Positions 7,974-15,844 of a stretch of 64,000 nt of DNA are shown piece after piece. The stretch comes from Ornithinibacillus californiensis (GTDB taxonomy: Bacteria > Bacillota > Bacilli > Bacillales > Amphibacillaceae). The position numbers were made by a program, and so were the translations under genes. The stretch covers positions 1-64,000 of the forward strand of contig NZ_LDUE01000022.1 in NCBI RefSeq assembly GCF_001038485.1, read 5' to 3'. Under the pieces are notes generated by a model. That model ran no database searches. It was not told the origin of the DNA and saw only the letters and a program-made list of their open reading frames with translations. The first letter of the stretch is position 1, and every line of letters begins with the position of its first letter.

Positions 7974-9377
7974 ATGAGTACAATAAACACAGTAAAAACA
8001 AAGAAAAGGTTTGAGTTTCCACATAGTTTTATTATTTTATTCGGATTAATGGTTATCACGGCAATCACGACGTATCTGATTCCTGCCGGTCAATATGAGC
8101 GGACAGTAAATGAGGATGGTCGTTCCTTAGTTGTCGATGGAACGTATCATACAATTGAATCGAGCCCAACAGGATTCATGCAATTATTTGAATCCTTGCA
8201 TCTAGGAATGGTGGACGCTGCAGGGATTGTATTTTTTATCTTTATTGTAGGTGGAGCGTTTGGGATTTTAACGGCCACTAAAACATTTGAATCTGCATTT
8301 GGATCACTGACGAAAAAATTAAATGGGAAAGAGATCTTATTAATCCCAGTTATCATGCTGTTTTTAGCAATTAGTGGAGCTACTTGGGGTATGGCCGAGG
8401 AAGCTATTCCATTTATCTTAATCGCTGTACCACTAGCTCTTCGAATGGGATTTGATTCCATGACAGGCACTGCGATGATTATCGTTGGTGTATATGCTGG
8501 ATTTGGATCAGCATTTATGAACCCATTTACCGTAGGGGTTGCTCAAGGAATCGCAGGACTTCCTACTTTCTCTGGTATGGGTGTTCGATTGGTATTCTGG
8601 GCTATTTTTGTTGGGGTAACAATTGCCTATGTCATGATTTATGCAAGAAAAGTGAAAAAAGATCCGACGACAAGCTTGATGTATGCGGAGGATAAGCAAC
8701 GTACTGTGAGTGAAGAAACAGATAGTGAACAATCATTATCGAAAAGACAGATTGCTATTCTAGTAGTATTAGCTCTAACAATTGTTGGACTTGCATTAGG
8801 AGTTATTTTACAAGGCTGGTATATTACTGAAATCGCCGCGCTATTTGTTATTATGGGGATTGTGGTTGGTATTATTGCTAAGTTTAGAATGAATGAAATG
8901 GCTAATGCTTTTGTTAAGGGTTGCGAAGAGATGGTTCAAGGTGCATTAATCGTTGGTTTTGCTTATGGGATCTTACGGATATTACAAGATTCGAATACAA
9001 TTGATACAATTCTATACTATGTTTCCAATCTAGTTGCTGATTTACCGACTGCCCTAGCGGCGATTGGTATGTTCGTTGTTCAGAGTCTATTAAACTTTAT
9101 TGTTCCTTCAGGAAGTGGACAAGCTGCAATCAGTATGCCAATTATGGCTCCACTTGGTGATTTAATCGGGGTTAGCCGTCAAACTGCAGTACTTGCGTTT
9201 CAATATGGTGACGGTATTTCGAATGTATTCACACCAACTGCGGGCGTGTTAATGGCAGCCTTAGCACTTGCGAAAATTCCTTGGATAAAGTGGATGAAAT
9301 GGATTCTTCCATTGGTATTAATTCAATATGCATTAGGTGCGATATTTGTAACTGTAGCGCATTTGTTTATTTGGTAG
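7974..9377 (+). CDS. YfcC-family membrane transporter, probably lysine-related
   Basis: A 467-residue integral membrane protein of the YfcC/DcuC-like family, with about 12 hydrophobic segments, a first helix after FEFPHSF, the loop LIPAGQYER near residue 40, a glycine-rich GATWGMAEEAIPF near 138 and a second-half repeat NFIVPSGSGQAAISMP near 381-396. The start is ATG 7974, with AGAAAGGG upstream; longer frames lack a site. Family members carry amino or carboxylic acids. The lysine riboswitch in its leader implies uptake of lysine, a lysine precursor or a lysine derivative; this is inference. It is co-transcribed with the M20 hydrolase 50 bases downstream. Confidence 0.88.
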   Translation: MSTINTVKTKKRFEFPHSFIILFGLMVITAITTYLIPAGQYERTVNEDGRSLVVDGTYHTIESSPTGFMQLFESLHLGMVDAAGIVFFIFIVGGAFGILTATKTFESAFGSLTKKLNGKEILLIPVIMLFLAISGATWGMAEEAIPFILIAVPLALRMGFDSMTGTAMIIVGVYAGFGSAFMNPFTVGVAQGIAGLPTFSGMGVRLVFWAIFVGVTIAYVMIYARKVKKDPTTSLMYAEDKQRTVSEETDSEQSLSKRQIAILVVLALTIVGLALGVILQGWYITEIAALFVIMGIVVGIIAKFRMNEMANAFVKGCEEMVQGALIVGFAYGILRILQDSNTIDTILYYVSNLVADLPTALAAIGMFVVQSLLNFIVPSGSGQAAISMPIMAPLGDLIGVSRQTAVLAFQYGDGISNVFTPTAGVLMAALALAKIPWIKWMKWILPLVLIQYALGAIFVTVAHLFIW

Positions 9378-9393
9378 GAGGGACAGTCCCTCC
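9377..9393. repeat. Short perfect inverted repeat at the transporter stop
   Basis: GGAGGGAC-A-GTCCCTCC overlaps the last base of the stop codon. It shares the GGGACAGTCCCT core with the dispersed repeats at 15566, 62389, 62715 and 63109. There is no T-run, so read-through into the M20 gene is expected. Confidence 0.6.
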
Positions 9394-9427
9394 TTCCGTC
9401 ATCATAGAATAAGCGGAGGAATAGTTT

Positions 9428-10591
9428 ATGTTAGAGAATATGTTTGCTAGATTAGAAGAGATTTATCCGGAGTTAGTAGAGCTTCGACGTGATTTTCATA
9501 TGTATCCGGAGCTTTCGAATACGGAGGTAGAAACGCCTAAAAAGATTGCTGCGTATTTAGAAAAGCTTGGTTTGGAAGTGCGGACTGGAGTAGGTGGCCG
9601 AGGTGTTGTCGCTACATTAAAAGGTGGCAAGCCTGGTAGAGCGGTTGCTTTACGAGCAGACTTTGACGCGTTACCGATTCATGAGGAAACGGATGTACCG
9701 TTTAAATCTCGTGTACCTGGTGTGATGCATGCATGTGGCCATGATTTGCATACTGCGGCACTTCTTGGGGTTGCTAAAGTTCTTACAGAGCACCGAGATG
9801 ACATTCCTGGAACCGTGAAGTTCATTCATCAATTTGCTGAAGAGGTTACGCCAGGTGGAGCTGAGCCGATGATTAAAGATGGAGCGCTAGATGGTGTTGA
9901 TGTCATTTATGGTGCCCATGTCATGTCAACGGAAGAGTTTGGAACTTTAAGTGTTAAAGAGGGATATTTTTCTGCGGCACAGGATGACTTCAATATTACG
10001 ATTTATGGAAAAGGTGGACATGGAAATCAGCCACATTTAACCATTGATCCAATTGTAACGGGAAGTCAATTGGTGGTTAGTCTACAGCAAATCGTTAGTC
10101 GCCGTGTTAATCCATTGCAAGGCGCGGCGTTAACAGTTGGATCTTTTCATAGTGGGGAAGGAAATAATGTTATTCCAGATACTGCGGTGATCAGAGGAAC
10201 GGTTCGTACGTTTGATGAAGAAGCTCGAACTGTTATTGAAGAAGCATTGAAGAGTGTCACCGAGTCCACTTGCGCAGCAAATGGTGCTGGAGTTAATTTA
10301 GAATACGTTAAAGACTGTCCATCCATTTACAATAACCCAGAAGAAACCAAGCAAGTACTGGAAGTAGCAAAAGGGTTATTCGGTGAGGAAAACTTGTTCA
10401 CAGATGCTCCGATGATGGGAAGTGAGGATTTTGCTTATTACACGAAGGAAATTCCAGCTGTTTACTTTACTGTTGGGGGCCGAAGTGAAGAATTAAATGC
10501 CGTTTACCCGCATCATCATCCGAAGTTTAACATTGATGAGCGTGCGATTGTGAATATTGGGAAGATGTTTGTTTCATTGGTAACTAAATAA
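9428..10591 (+). CDS. M20-family amidohydrolase (N-acyl-amino-acid deacylase type)
   Basis: A 387-residue cytosolic metallohydrolase of the M20D/AmhX-HipO group. Metal-site motifs visible: MHACGHDLHTA near residues 99-109, FAEEVTPGGA near 138-147, GAHVM near 162-166, GSEDFAYY near 335-342. The lid domain carries KGGHGNQPH near 196-204. Family members remove acyl groups from N-acyl amino acids or act on related amides. Because it shares a lysine-riboswitch transcript with a transporter, an N-acyl-lysine, acyl-diaminopimelate or lysine dipeptide substrate is a reasonable inference. The start has CGGAGGA. A terminator follows. Confidence 0.88.
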   Translation: MLENMFARLEEIYPELVELRRDFHMYPELSNTEVETPKKIAAYLEKLGLEVRTGVGGRGVVATLKGGKPGRAVALRADFDALPIHEETDVPFKSRVPGVMHACGHDLHTAALLGVAKVLTEHRDDIPGTVKFIHQFAEEVTPGGAEPMIKDGALDGVDVIYGAHVMSTEEFGTLSVKEGYFSAAQDDFNITIYGKGGHGNQPHLTIDPIVTGSQLVVSLQQIVSRRVNPLQGAALTVGSFHSGEGNNVIPDTAVIRGTVRTFDEEARTVIEEALKSVTESTCAANGAGVNLEYVKDCPSIYNNPEETKQVLEVAKGLFGEENLFTDAPMMGSEDFAYYTKEIPAVYFTVGGRSEELNAVYPHHHPKFNIDERAIVNIGKMFVSLVTK

Positions 10592-10628
10592 AATCTATAA
10601 AAAAACTCCATTTCACCAAATCATGTAA

Positions 10629-10680
10629 TAGAGGGGAGGTTGGGTAAGTGCCTATTGGGGCCACCCCTCTCTTCTTATTT
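10629..10680 (+). terminator. Terminator after the M20 gene
   Basis: AGAGGGGAGG at 10630-10639 pairs with CCACCCCTCT at 10661-10670 with one A-A mismatch; it is followed by CTTCTTATTT. Confidence 0.65.
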
Positions 10681-10736
10681 ATCTATATAATCGAAACAAA
10701 TGGCTTAAAAGGAGCAGTTAATAAACATCTGCTTAC

Positions 10737-10771
10737 CTTTCTCCTTCTATATCGATTATAGAAGGAGAAAG
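10737..10771. repeat. Perfect 14-bp inverted repeat downstream of speH
   Basis: CTTTCTCCTTCTAT at 10737-10750 and its exact reverse complement at 10758-10771, with a 7-base loop. It lies 43 bases past the speH stop. It has no clear T-run on either strand, so it may be a processing or stabilising hairpin rather than a standard terminator. Confidence 0.6.
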
Positions 10772-10814
10772 ATATAGTGGAAGCTATATAAAAGCAAAAA
10801 TAAATGCTAGGTAG

Positions 10815-11210
10815 CTAATTACTCGGAACCTCTCCCTCTGTTCCAAGTAACCTAGGCCGAACAGGACCCATCCCACGAGGAATCTCCATTATCTCACTTG
10901 TTTTTGCCTCTAAAGATTCTATAATATAATTGACTGCAACCCTAGGATCCACATTCTTTCCACACGTATACACATCAATACTCGCATATCCTTTTTCTGG
11001 AAAACTATGAATCGTTAAGTGCGATTCCGAAATAATCACTACGCCACTTATGCCATATGGTGCAAATTGATGAAAGACAACCTCTCGAATTTCCGCGCCT
11101 GCTTCGAGTGCGGCATCTACAAAAATTTGCTTGATTAATTCGATATTATTTAAAGTATCTATATTACATTCCCACAGTTCAGCGATTATGTGTCTACCCA
11201 TTACTTCCAT
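10815..11210 (-). CDS. speH: S-adenosylmethionine decarboxylase proenzyme
   Basis: A 131-residue proenzyme of the short bacterial class. It self-cleaves to form a pyruvoyl cofactor and makes decarboxylated S-adenosylmethionine, the aminopropyl donor for spermidine. The cleavage region [10 protein letters not shown] is at residues 61-70, with the split expected between Glu62 and Ser63; [11 protein letters not shown] and [10 protein letters not shown] are also conserved. The length and sequence match B. subtilis SpeH from memory. The start is ATG 11210 with AAGGAG 9 bases upstream on that strand (a TTG at 11213 is an alternative). It is divergent from the operon ending in an aminopropyltransferase, which would use its product. 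Confidence 0.95.
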   Translation of the reverse strand: MEVMGRHIIAELWECNIDTLNNIELIKQIFVDAALEAGAEIREVVFHQFAPYGISGVVIISESHLTIHSFPEKGYASIDVYTCGKNVDPRVAVNYIIESLEAKTSEIMEIPRGMGPVRPRLLGTEGEVPSN

Positions 11211-11438
11211 CAATGAAAACTCCTTAAAAGGTATACTGTTACTCTTAAATTTAGCATAACATATATTTATGGATATGGGTGCTCATTTAGTTGAAGCTAA
11301 AATATAAAACAAAACTTAAATATATTGAAACCTATTATGGGTATTTCTCGTATTACTAGCTAAGGCTAGCATGACTACGGGGGGCTTATGATACACTTAA
11401 TTTAGGGTAAGTTTATTTATTAGATGTGAGGTGAAGTT

Positions 11439-11951
11439 ATGGGGCTATTTTCAAAAATTTTCTCCAAAAATAAAAGTAACGAGCCAGCACCAAAAGAGAG
11501 AACAGTGTTAACCATCAAAGTTGGGGATATTATCAATTATGATCTTGTCGATTACGAGGTAGTGGGAAAAATTACCTACCGAGATGGGAATTATGAATGG
11601 TATGGGTACCAGCTACTCGAAGGGCATGATACAATCTGGTTAGCAGCAGAAATGGATGATGAGCTTGAGTTAGGAATTTATAAAAAAGTTCAACTACCCG
11701 TTTCTAAACCTTATCCGAAGCAACTAGAGTTGGAGGGGAAGGCCTATTACCTGGAAGAGTCAGGTACAGCTAGGGTCATTGGTGAAGGCAGAAGCAAGAA
11801 CATACATGGTTCTTTAGTGGATTATGCAGATTATTCGGATGAGGATGAAGAAAGCTTCTTAAGTATTGAGGGATGGGGAAGCGAGATTGAGATAAGTGTC
11901 GGTTATCCAATTGAAAATTATGAAATTAAAATAATGGCAGGATCGAATTAA
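11439..11951 (+). CDS. DUF4178-like protein of the polyamine/PspA module
   Basis: A 170-residue, acidic, beta-rich protein with no signal peptide or membrane segment. VGDIINYDLVDYEVVGKITY near residues 28-47 followed by WYGYQLLEG and IWLAAEMDDELELGIYKKV is the pattern of DUF4178 domains, which occur next to DUF350, PspA and polyamine synthase genes. The ATG has GTGAGGTGA upstream. It is first in the run that continues with pspA, a lipoprotein gene, DUF350 and the aminopropyltransferase. Its molecular function is unknown. Confidence 0.75.
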   Translation: MGLFSKIFSKNKSNEPAPKERTVLTIKVGDIINYDLVDYEVVGKITYRDGNYEWYGYQLLEGHDTIWLAAEMDDELELGIYKKVQLPVSKPYPKQLELEGKAYYLEESGTARVIGEGRSKNIHGSLVDYADYSDEDEESFLSIEGWGSEIEISVGYPIENYEIKIMAGSN

Positions 11952-11982
11952 TCGTGATTTTCGACGAAGTTCGATAAAAATC

Positions 11983-12000
11983 GGGGAGTGACAGGCACCC
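11983..12000. repeat. GGGGAGTGACAGGCACCC element
   Basis: An 18-base imperfect palindrome just upstream of the pspA ribosome binding site. It has the GTGACAGG flavour of small repeats common in Bacillaceae intergenic regions and weakly resembles the other GGGACAG elements in this window. Confidence 0.4.
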
Positions 12001-12018
12001 AAAACAGGAGGAAAAAAC

Positions 12019-12690
12019 ATGTTTAAATTTTTCAAGCGAGTAAAGACAGTTGTCGGTTCAGAGTTGAATGCGATGTTAGACAAAGCGGAAGATCCGGTGA
12101 AAATGCTGGATCAATTTATGCGTGATATGGCAGAGGATATTCGTGAGGTGGAAGCGGCTGTTGCGAAACAAATTGCCAATGAAAAAATGTTGAAGCGCAA
12201 AATGGATGACGCTAAAGCAATGGTGGAAAAAAGACAGAAGCAAGCTGAACAAGCGATTGTTGCTGGAAATGATGATTTAGCTCGTCGTGCCCTAGAGGAC
12301 AAAAAACAACATGAGTCCACTGCGACATCCTTAACAGAGTCTTGGGAAAGAGCGAAGCAGGATTCAGAAGTATTAAAGACTAAACTAGATGAAATGAAAC
12401 AAGAATATCAAGAAATGAATCTGAAAAAGGATTCGTTAAAAGCTCGTGCTGAATCTGCGAAGACTCGCACGAAAATTAATCGTTCCATGTCTAGTATTGG
12501 CAATGATAAATCGCGTCAAGGTTTTGAAAGAATGGAAGAAAAAGTGCTACGTTTTGAAGCGGAGGCTGAAACTAGTGAGGATTTATCTTCCGCAAGCCGA
12601 ACGCTTGATGATGAGTTTGAAGCGTTAAGTAAAAATAGTGAAGTTGATGATGAATTAGCAAAACTGAAAGAAAAAATGGGCAAACAGTAA
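12019..12690 (+). CDS. pspA: Phage-shock-protein A / IM30 family protein
   Basis: A 223-residue, almost entirely helical coiled-coil protein with the PspA/Vipp1 layout: an amphipathic N-terminal helix (FKFFKRVKTVVGSELNAML), then LDKAEDPVKMLDQFMRDM near residues 21-38 and long heptad helices to the C-terminus. PspA proteins assemble into ESCRT-III-like scaffolds on the inner face of the membrane and protect it under stress. The start has AGGAGG. A hairpin (12705-12732) lies between it and the lipoprotein gene. The neighbours point to a membrane role tied to polyamines rather than the classical psp stress operon. Confidence 0.92.
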   Translation: MFKFFKRVKTVVGSELNAMLDKAEDPVKMLDQFMRDMAEDIREVEAAVAKQIANEKMLKRKMDDAKAMVEKRQKQAEQAIVAGNDDLARRALEDKKQHESTATSLTESWERAKQDSEVLKTKLDEMKQEYQEMNLKKDSLKARAESAKTRTKINRSMSSIGNDKSRQGFERMEEKVLRFEAEAETSEDLSSASRTLDDEFEALSKNSEVDDELAKLKEKMGKQ

Positions 12691-12704
12691 AGGGGAACAT
12701 ATGC

Positions 12705-12732
12705 GGAGCAGTACTATTCATTAGACTGCTCC
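12705..12732 (+). terminator. Hairpin after pspA, possible attenuator
   Basis: GGAGCAGT at 12705-12712 pairs with ACTGCTCC at 12725-12732, followed only by TTCT. It could trim expression of downstream genes relative to pspA. Confidence 0.4.
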
Positions 12733-12754
12733 TTCTGATGAGAGGGGGATTGAT

Positions 12755-13366
12755 TTGTGTAAGAATAAGATATTACTTATAGGGTTATTGTTCCTAGTAA
12801 TTATTTTATCCGCTTGTTCTTCTCGTGGAATGAATGGGGGAGCTATCACAGCCGAGGATATACCGGATGAACCACCCAAAGAAGAAATTACTACAACGAT
12901 TCGGAATTCCTCCAACTATGAGATTGATGATGTCATTGAGGCTAATTTTCCTAAAGTTACTAGCGTCAAGGGAGACTCCAGTAATGCGGATATTTTTGCG
13001 ACCACACGTTTTAATCTGACAGAGCTTAGCTCACTCTTAACCGAAACGATTAAACCGACTGAGATAAGTGCGGTAAAGGATAATCAGCAAATCTTAATAT
13101 ATACTGATGAATTCATTACATTACGCGAAAGTGAAGCAGACTCTAGTGTGCTCTTGATTGAGGTTGCGAGTGATGAGTTTGTCAGACGAAATTATTCACC
13201 CAATTTCTTAAGTACATATTTTACGCTTAGGTTGTTAGACGATGTGTTAGATGTAGACGATTGGAGCAAAAAGCATCGCGGAACTTACTCAGGTATGGGT
13301 GGATTAGGCACACCTAGCCGTGGGAATACAACATTCCGTGGAGGCGGTCCTGGTTCAGGTAAATAA
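12755..13366 (+). CDS. DUF4247-type lipoprotein
   Basis: A 203-residue exported lipoprotein. The N-terminal hydrophobic stretch ends in the lipobox ILSAC, so the mature protein would begin with an acylated cysteine near residue 21. The middle (YEIDDVIEANFPKVTSVKGD, later RNYSPNFLSTYF) fits DUF4247, a family found beside PspA and DUF350 genes. The C-terminal 35 residues are glycine-rich (GMGGLGTPSRGNTTFRGGGP), resembling a low-complexity surface tail. The TTG start has AGAGGGGG upstream. It would be anchored on the outer face of the membrane; its function is unknown. Confidence 0.78.
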   Translation: MCKNKILLIGLLFLVIILSACSSRGMNGGAITAEDIPDEPPKEEITTTIRNSSNYEIDDVIEANFPKVTSVKGDSSNADIFATTRFNLTELSSLLTETIKPTEISAVKDNQQILIYTDEFITLRESEADSSVLLIEVASDEFVRRNYSPNFLSTYFTLRLLDDVLDVDDWSKKHRGTYSGMGGLGTPSRGNTTFRGGGPGSGK

Positions 13367-13385
13367 TTAAAGGGAGGCGAAAAGT

Positions 13386-13781
13386 TTGGAACCATTTATC
13401 TCAACGTTAGTTTATTTTGTAATTTCCATTGTAATTGTACTAGCTGGTTTATTCCTTTTTGAAAACTTAACGCGCAAATATAAGGATTTGGAAGAAGTAA
13501 AAAATGGTAATGTGGCAGTTTCTTTATCGATTATCGGGAAAATAATCGGGATCTGCATTATCTTAGCCTTTGCGATTTACAGTAGTGACGTGATTTGGGA
13601 AACAATTATCTGGGGTGTGTTTGGTGTCGTATTACAAATGATTGCTTATTTTCTGTTTGACTTCTTCACAAGGAATTTTTCCGTTGAAGAGCAGCTAGCC
13701 AAAAATAATATTGCAGTTGGACTCATGTCCTTAGGTGTATCGATTGGGTTGGCATTAGTAATCGGCGCTTCTATTACGTAA
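13386..13781 (+). CDS. DUF350 (YjfL-type) membrane protein
   Basis: A 131-residue inner-membrane protein with four hydrophobic segments arranged as two similar pairs. The repeated DUF350 pattern is seen in KNGNVAVSLSIIGKIIGI (near residues 40-57) and KNNIAVGLMSLGVSIGLALV (near 107-126), including the conserved N-x-A-V. The TTG start has GGGAGG upstream. DUF350 proteins are of unknown function but recur beside polyamine synthases and PspA homologues. A terminator directly follows it. Confidence 0.88.
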   Translation: MEPFISTLVYFVISIVIVLAGLFLFENLTRKYKDLEEVKNGNVAVSLSIIGKIIGICIILAFAIYSSDVIWETIIWGVFGVVLQMIAYFLFDFFTRNFSVEEQLAKNNIAVGLMSLGVSIGLALVIGASIT

Positions 13782-13795
13782 AAATCAACGCATGC

Positions 13796-13829
13796 GGCCA
13801 AGCTTTTGCTTGGTCTTTCGTTTTTTTTG
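13796..13829 (+). terminator. Terminator after the DUF350 gene
   Basis: GGCCAAGC at 13796-13803 pairs with GCTTGGTC at 13808-13815 around TTTT; TTTCG and eight Ts follow. Confidence 0.85.
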
Positions 13830-13991
13830 ATAATACAGCTTTTAGTCATCATATTTTTGCTAACAGCCTGGTCCGTGTATTCTGGCCACTCAGTGCATAA
13901 CTATTATATTTCTAATCAAATAGTACCATTCAAATTTTAAAAAACTTTAAAAAAGGAATCTTTACGTGGCAAGTGTTGGAGGGCATGGAGT

Positions 13992-15542
13992 TTGAATGAA
14001 GCAGCAGTGAGACAAAGTAAAATTATTTATTGGTCTTCAGGGATTGTGTCCATTTGTGGGATTGTCTTTGAAGTGTTATTTGGGGCCTTAGGGTCTTACA
14101 TATTAGGGGATGGTGTGAAGCAATACACCCTGACGATTTCTCTATTCCTGACAGGTATGGGAATCGGTGCTAGTTTAAGCGAAAAGTTCTTGAAAAATCT
14201 CATTATTACGTTTGTCTGGATTGAGTTTGGAGTTGCAATAATTGGTGGATTTTCCAGCTTTACGATGTTCGGGATTACGGCCTTTGCACCTGAAGGAACA
14301 GATGCCCTGTTTTTATATGCGATTACGTTGATTGTGGGGGCTCTAACAGGGGTGGAACTACCAATTTTAATCCGTAAAGCCAACGAAATTGGAGTAACAT
14401 TAAATAAAAGTACAGCACGAGTATTGTTTTCTGATTATGCTGGTGGATTAATTGGTGGAGTGCTGTTCGTGTTTCTGTTCCGTCCTTATTTTGGTATGGT
14501 TAAAACAGCATTTTTAGTTGGCTGTATTAATCTACTTGTTGCCTTAATCGTATTGTATTTATTCCGAAAAGAAATCCGTTATTTCTTGGTACATGCGTTT
14601 ATTGGAGTAAGTATCGGGATCGTTCTGTTGATTGGTTTATTTTTCGGGGAAGAGATGGCGTTTAGTTTTGAACAAAAACTTTATAAGGATCCCATTATTC
14701 ATACGGAAGAAACAAGCTATCAAAAAATAACGCTGACGAGGGATCAAGAAGATGTACGGTTGTATTTAGATGGGCAGCTTCAATTCAGCTCAATTGATGA
14801 GCACCGTTATCATGAAGTGCTCGTTCATCCTACGATGGCTTATGCTGAGCAACCTCGAAATGTATTGATCCTCGGTGGTGGAGATGGGATTGCTGTAAGA
14901 GAAATCCTAAAGTATGATGAGGTTGAAAACATAACATTAGTCGACTTAGATCCAGCGGTTATTAAATTGGCCAATACGAATGAGCTGTTACTTGAGGTGA
15001 ATGAAGGAGCCTTGATGCATGAAAAAGTTCATGTGAAGAATACCGATGCCTTTCAGTTTTTAGAAGGAACGGATGAATGGTTTGATGTCATTATCGTGGA
15101 TTTGCCTGATCCAAATAATGAAAGCCTAAATAAATTATATACACGGGAATTCTATTCGTTAGTCCGAAATCATTTAAAGCCTGGAGGTGCGGCGATGATT
15201 CAGGCGACAAGTCCTGTGTTTGCTACAGAAGTATACTGGACCATTTCCGAGACGGTTGCTGACACCGGTCTATTTGTAAAAAACCTGCATGTTGATGTTC
15301 CAAGTTTCGGAAACTGGGGCTTTGTCATGGCTAGCCGTGAGGAAATTAATTTATCTGGTCTAGATATTTTAGTAGATACGGAATTTTTAACTACGGACTT
15401 GCTTCCAACGTTAGGAGTATTTGGGAAGGATGAAGACAAGGAAATCCATGATAAGAAAGGCGAACTGGTTGAATTGAAGCCGAATACGTTAATTGATCCT
15501 CATTTGATAGAGATATACGAGCAATCTTGGGAGAATTATTAG
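13992..15542 (+). CDS. Membrane-anchored polyamine aminopropyltransferase
   Basis: A 516-residue protein. The first 220 residues hold about seven hydrophobic segments (for example IVSICGIVFEVLFGALGSYI). Residues about 230-500 are a spermidine/spermine synthase domain: VLILGGGDGIAVREIL near 289-304 binds decarboxylated S-adenosylmethionine, TLVDLDPAVI follows, and IIVDLPDPN near 369-377 carries the catalytic aspartate. The soluble domain would transfer an aminopropyl group to putrescine or a related amine at the membrane. The TTG at 13992 has GGAGGG 8 bases upstream; an ATG at 13985 meets a stop after four codons. It has a terminator upstream, so it may be transcribed separately. Confidence 0.9.
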   Translation: MNEAAVRQSKIIYWSSGIVSICGIVFEVLFGALGSYILGDGVKQYTLTISLFLTGMGIGASLSEKFLKNLIITFVWIEFGVAIIGGFSSFTMFGITAFAPEGTDALFLYAITLIVGALTGVELPILIRKANEIGVTLNKSTARVLFSDYAGGLIGGVLFVFLFRPYFGMVKTAFLVGCINLLVALIVLYLFRKEIRYFLVHAFIGVSIGIVLLIGLFFGEEMAFSFEQKLYKDPIIHTEETSYQKITLTRDQEDVRLYLDGQLQFSSIDEHRYHEVLVHPTMAYAEQPRNVLILGGGDGIAVREILKYDEVENITLVDLDPAVIKLANTNELLLEVNEGALMHEKVHVKNTDAFQFLEGTDEWFDVIIVDLPDPNNESLNKLYTREFYSLVRNHLKPGGAAMIQATSPVFATEVYWTISETVADTGLFVKNLHVDVPSFGNWGFVMASREEINLSGLDILVDTEFLTTDLLPTLGVFGKDEDKEIHDKKGELVELKPNTLIDPHLIEIYEQSWENY

Positions 15543-15565
15543 GTGTGGGGTTTTGCTACATTAAT

Positions 15566-15643
15566 GGAGGGACAAAGGGTCAGTAAAGGTGTCCCAGATC
15601 AGAGTGAAAGGACTGGGACAACAAACCTGTCCCTCTGTCCCGA
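15566..15643. repeat. Composite GGGACA/TGTCCC repeat upstream of eps
   Basis: It contains GGAGGGACA, then GTCCCAG at 15591-15597, CTGGGAC at 15613-15619 and TGTCCC at 15628-15633 plus a second TGTCCCG. CTGGGAC can pair with either flank, giving alternative hairpins. It belongs to the same small-repeat family as 9377, 62389, 62715 and 63109. Confidence 0.6.
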
Positions 15644-15673
15644 AATTAATTTACACTTTTTTCAAAAAACATA

Positions 15674-15702
15674 TTGACATGTTCATTATAAAGAACTAAA
15701 AT
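15674..15702 (+). promoter_or_regulatory. Main eps promoter
   Basis: TTGACA at 15674-15679, exactly 17 bases, then TAAAAT at 15697-15702. The spacer is filled by the SinR-like operator at 15681-15696. It lies about 140 bases upstream of epsA. Confidence 0.8.
15681..15696. promoter_or_regulatory. SinR-like operator 1 (eps promoter spacer)
   Basis: GTTCATTATAAAGAAC: one exact inverted GTTCTTT half-site (AAAGAAC) and one half-site with a single change. The known SinR consensus is GTTCTYT. Its position between -35 and -10 would block RNA polymerase. Confidence 0.7.
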
Positions 15703-15774
15703 GATAATAATATTAAGGCGGATAGTTTTTATAGTAATATTTATTTATTAAATGTTTATTTTTTTAGAATCATT

Positions 15775-15790
15775 GTTCTTTATAAAGAAT
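15775..15790. promoter_or_regulatory. SinR-like operator 2 (epsA leader)
   Basis: GTTCTTTATAAAGAAT, 15 of 16 matches to the perfect palindrome GTTCTTTATAAAGAAC. It lies 54 bases before the epsA start. A possible second -10 (TATGAT at 15799-15804) follows, so a second promoter could also be covered. Confidence 0.75.
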
Positions 15791-15844
15791 AAAACTAGTA
15801 TGATAGTAGCAGAACGATAAAATAGTGAAGATAAGGTGATGTTA

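Noticed and set aside
8147-8470. 107-codon antisense frame in the YfcC gene
   Set aside because: Antisense to transmembrane segments, which often stay open by composition; no start signal.
13985-13999. ATG 13985 as start of the aminopropyltransferase
   Set aside because: It reads four codons then TGA; TTG 13992 has the correctly spaced GGAGGG.
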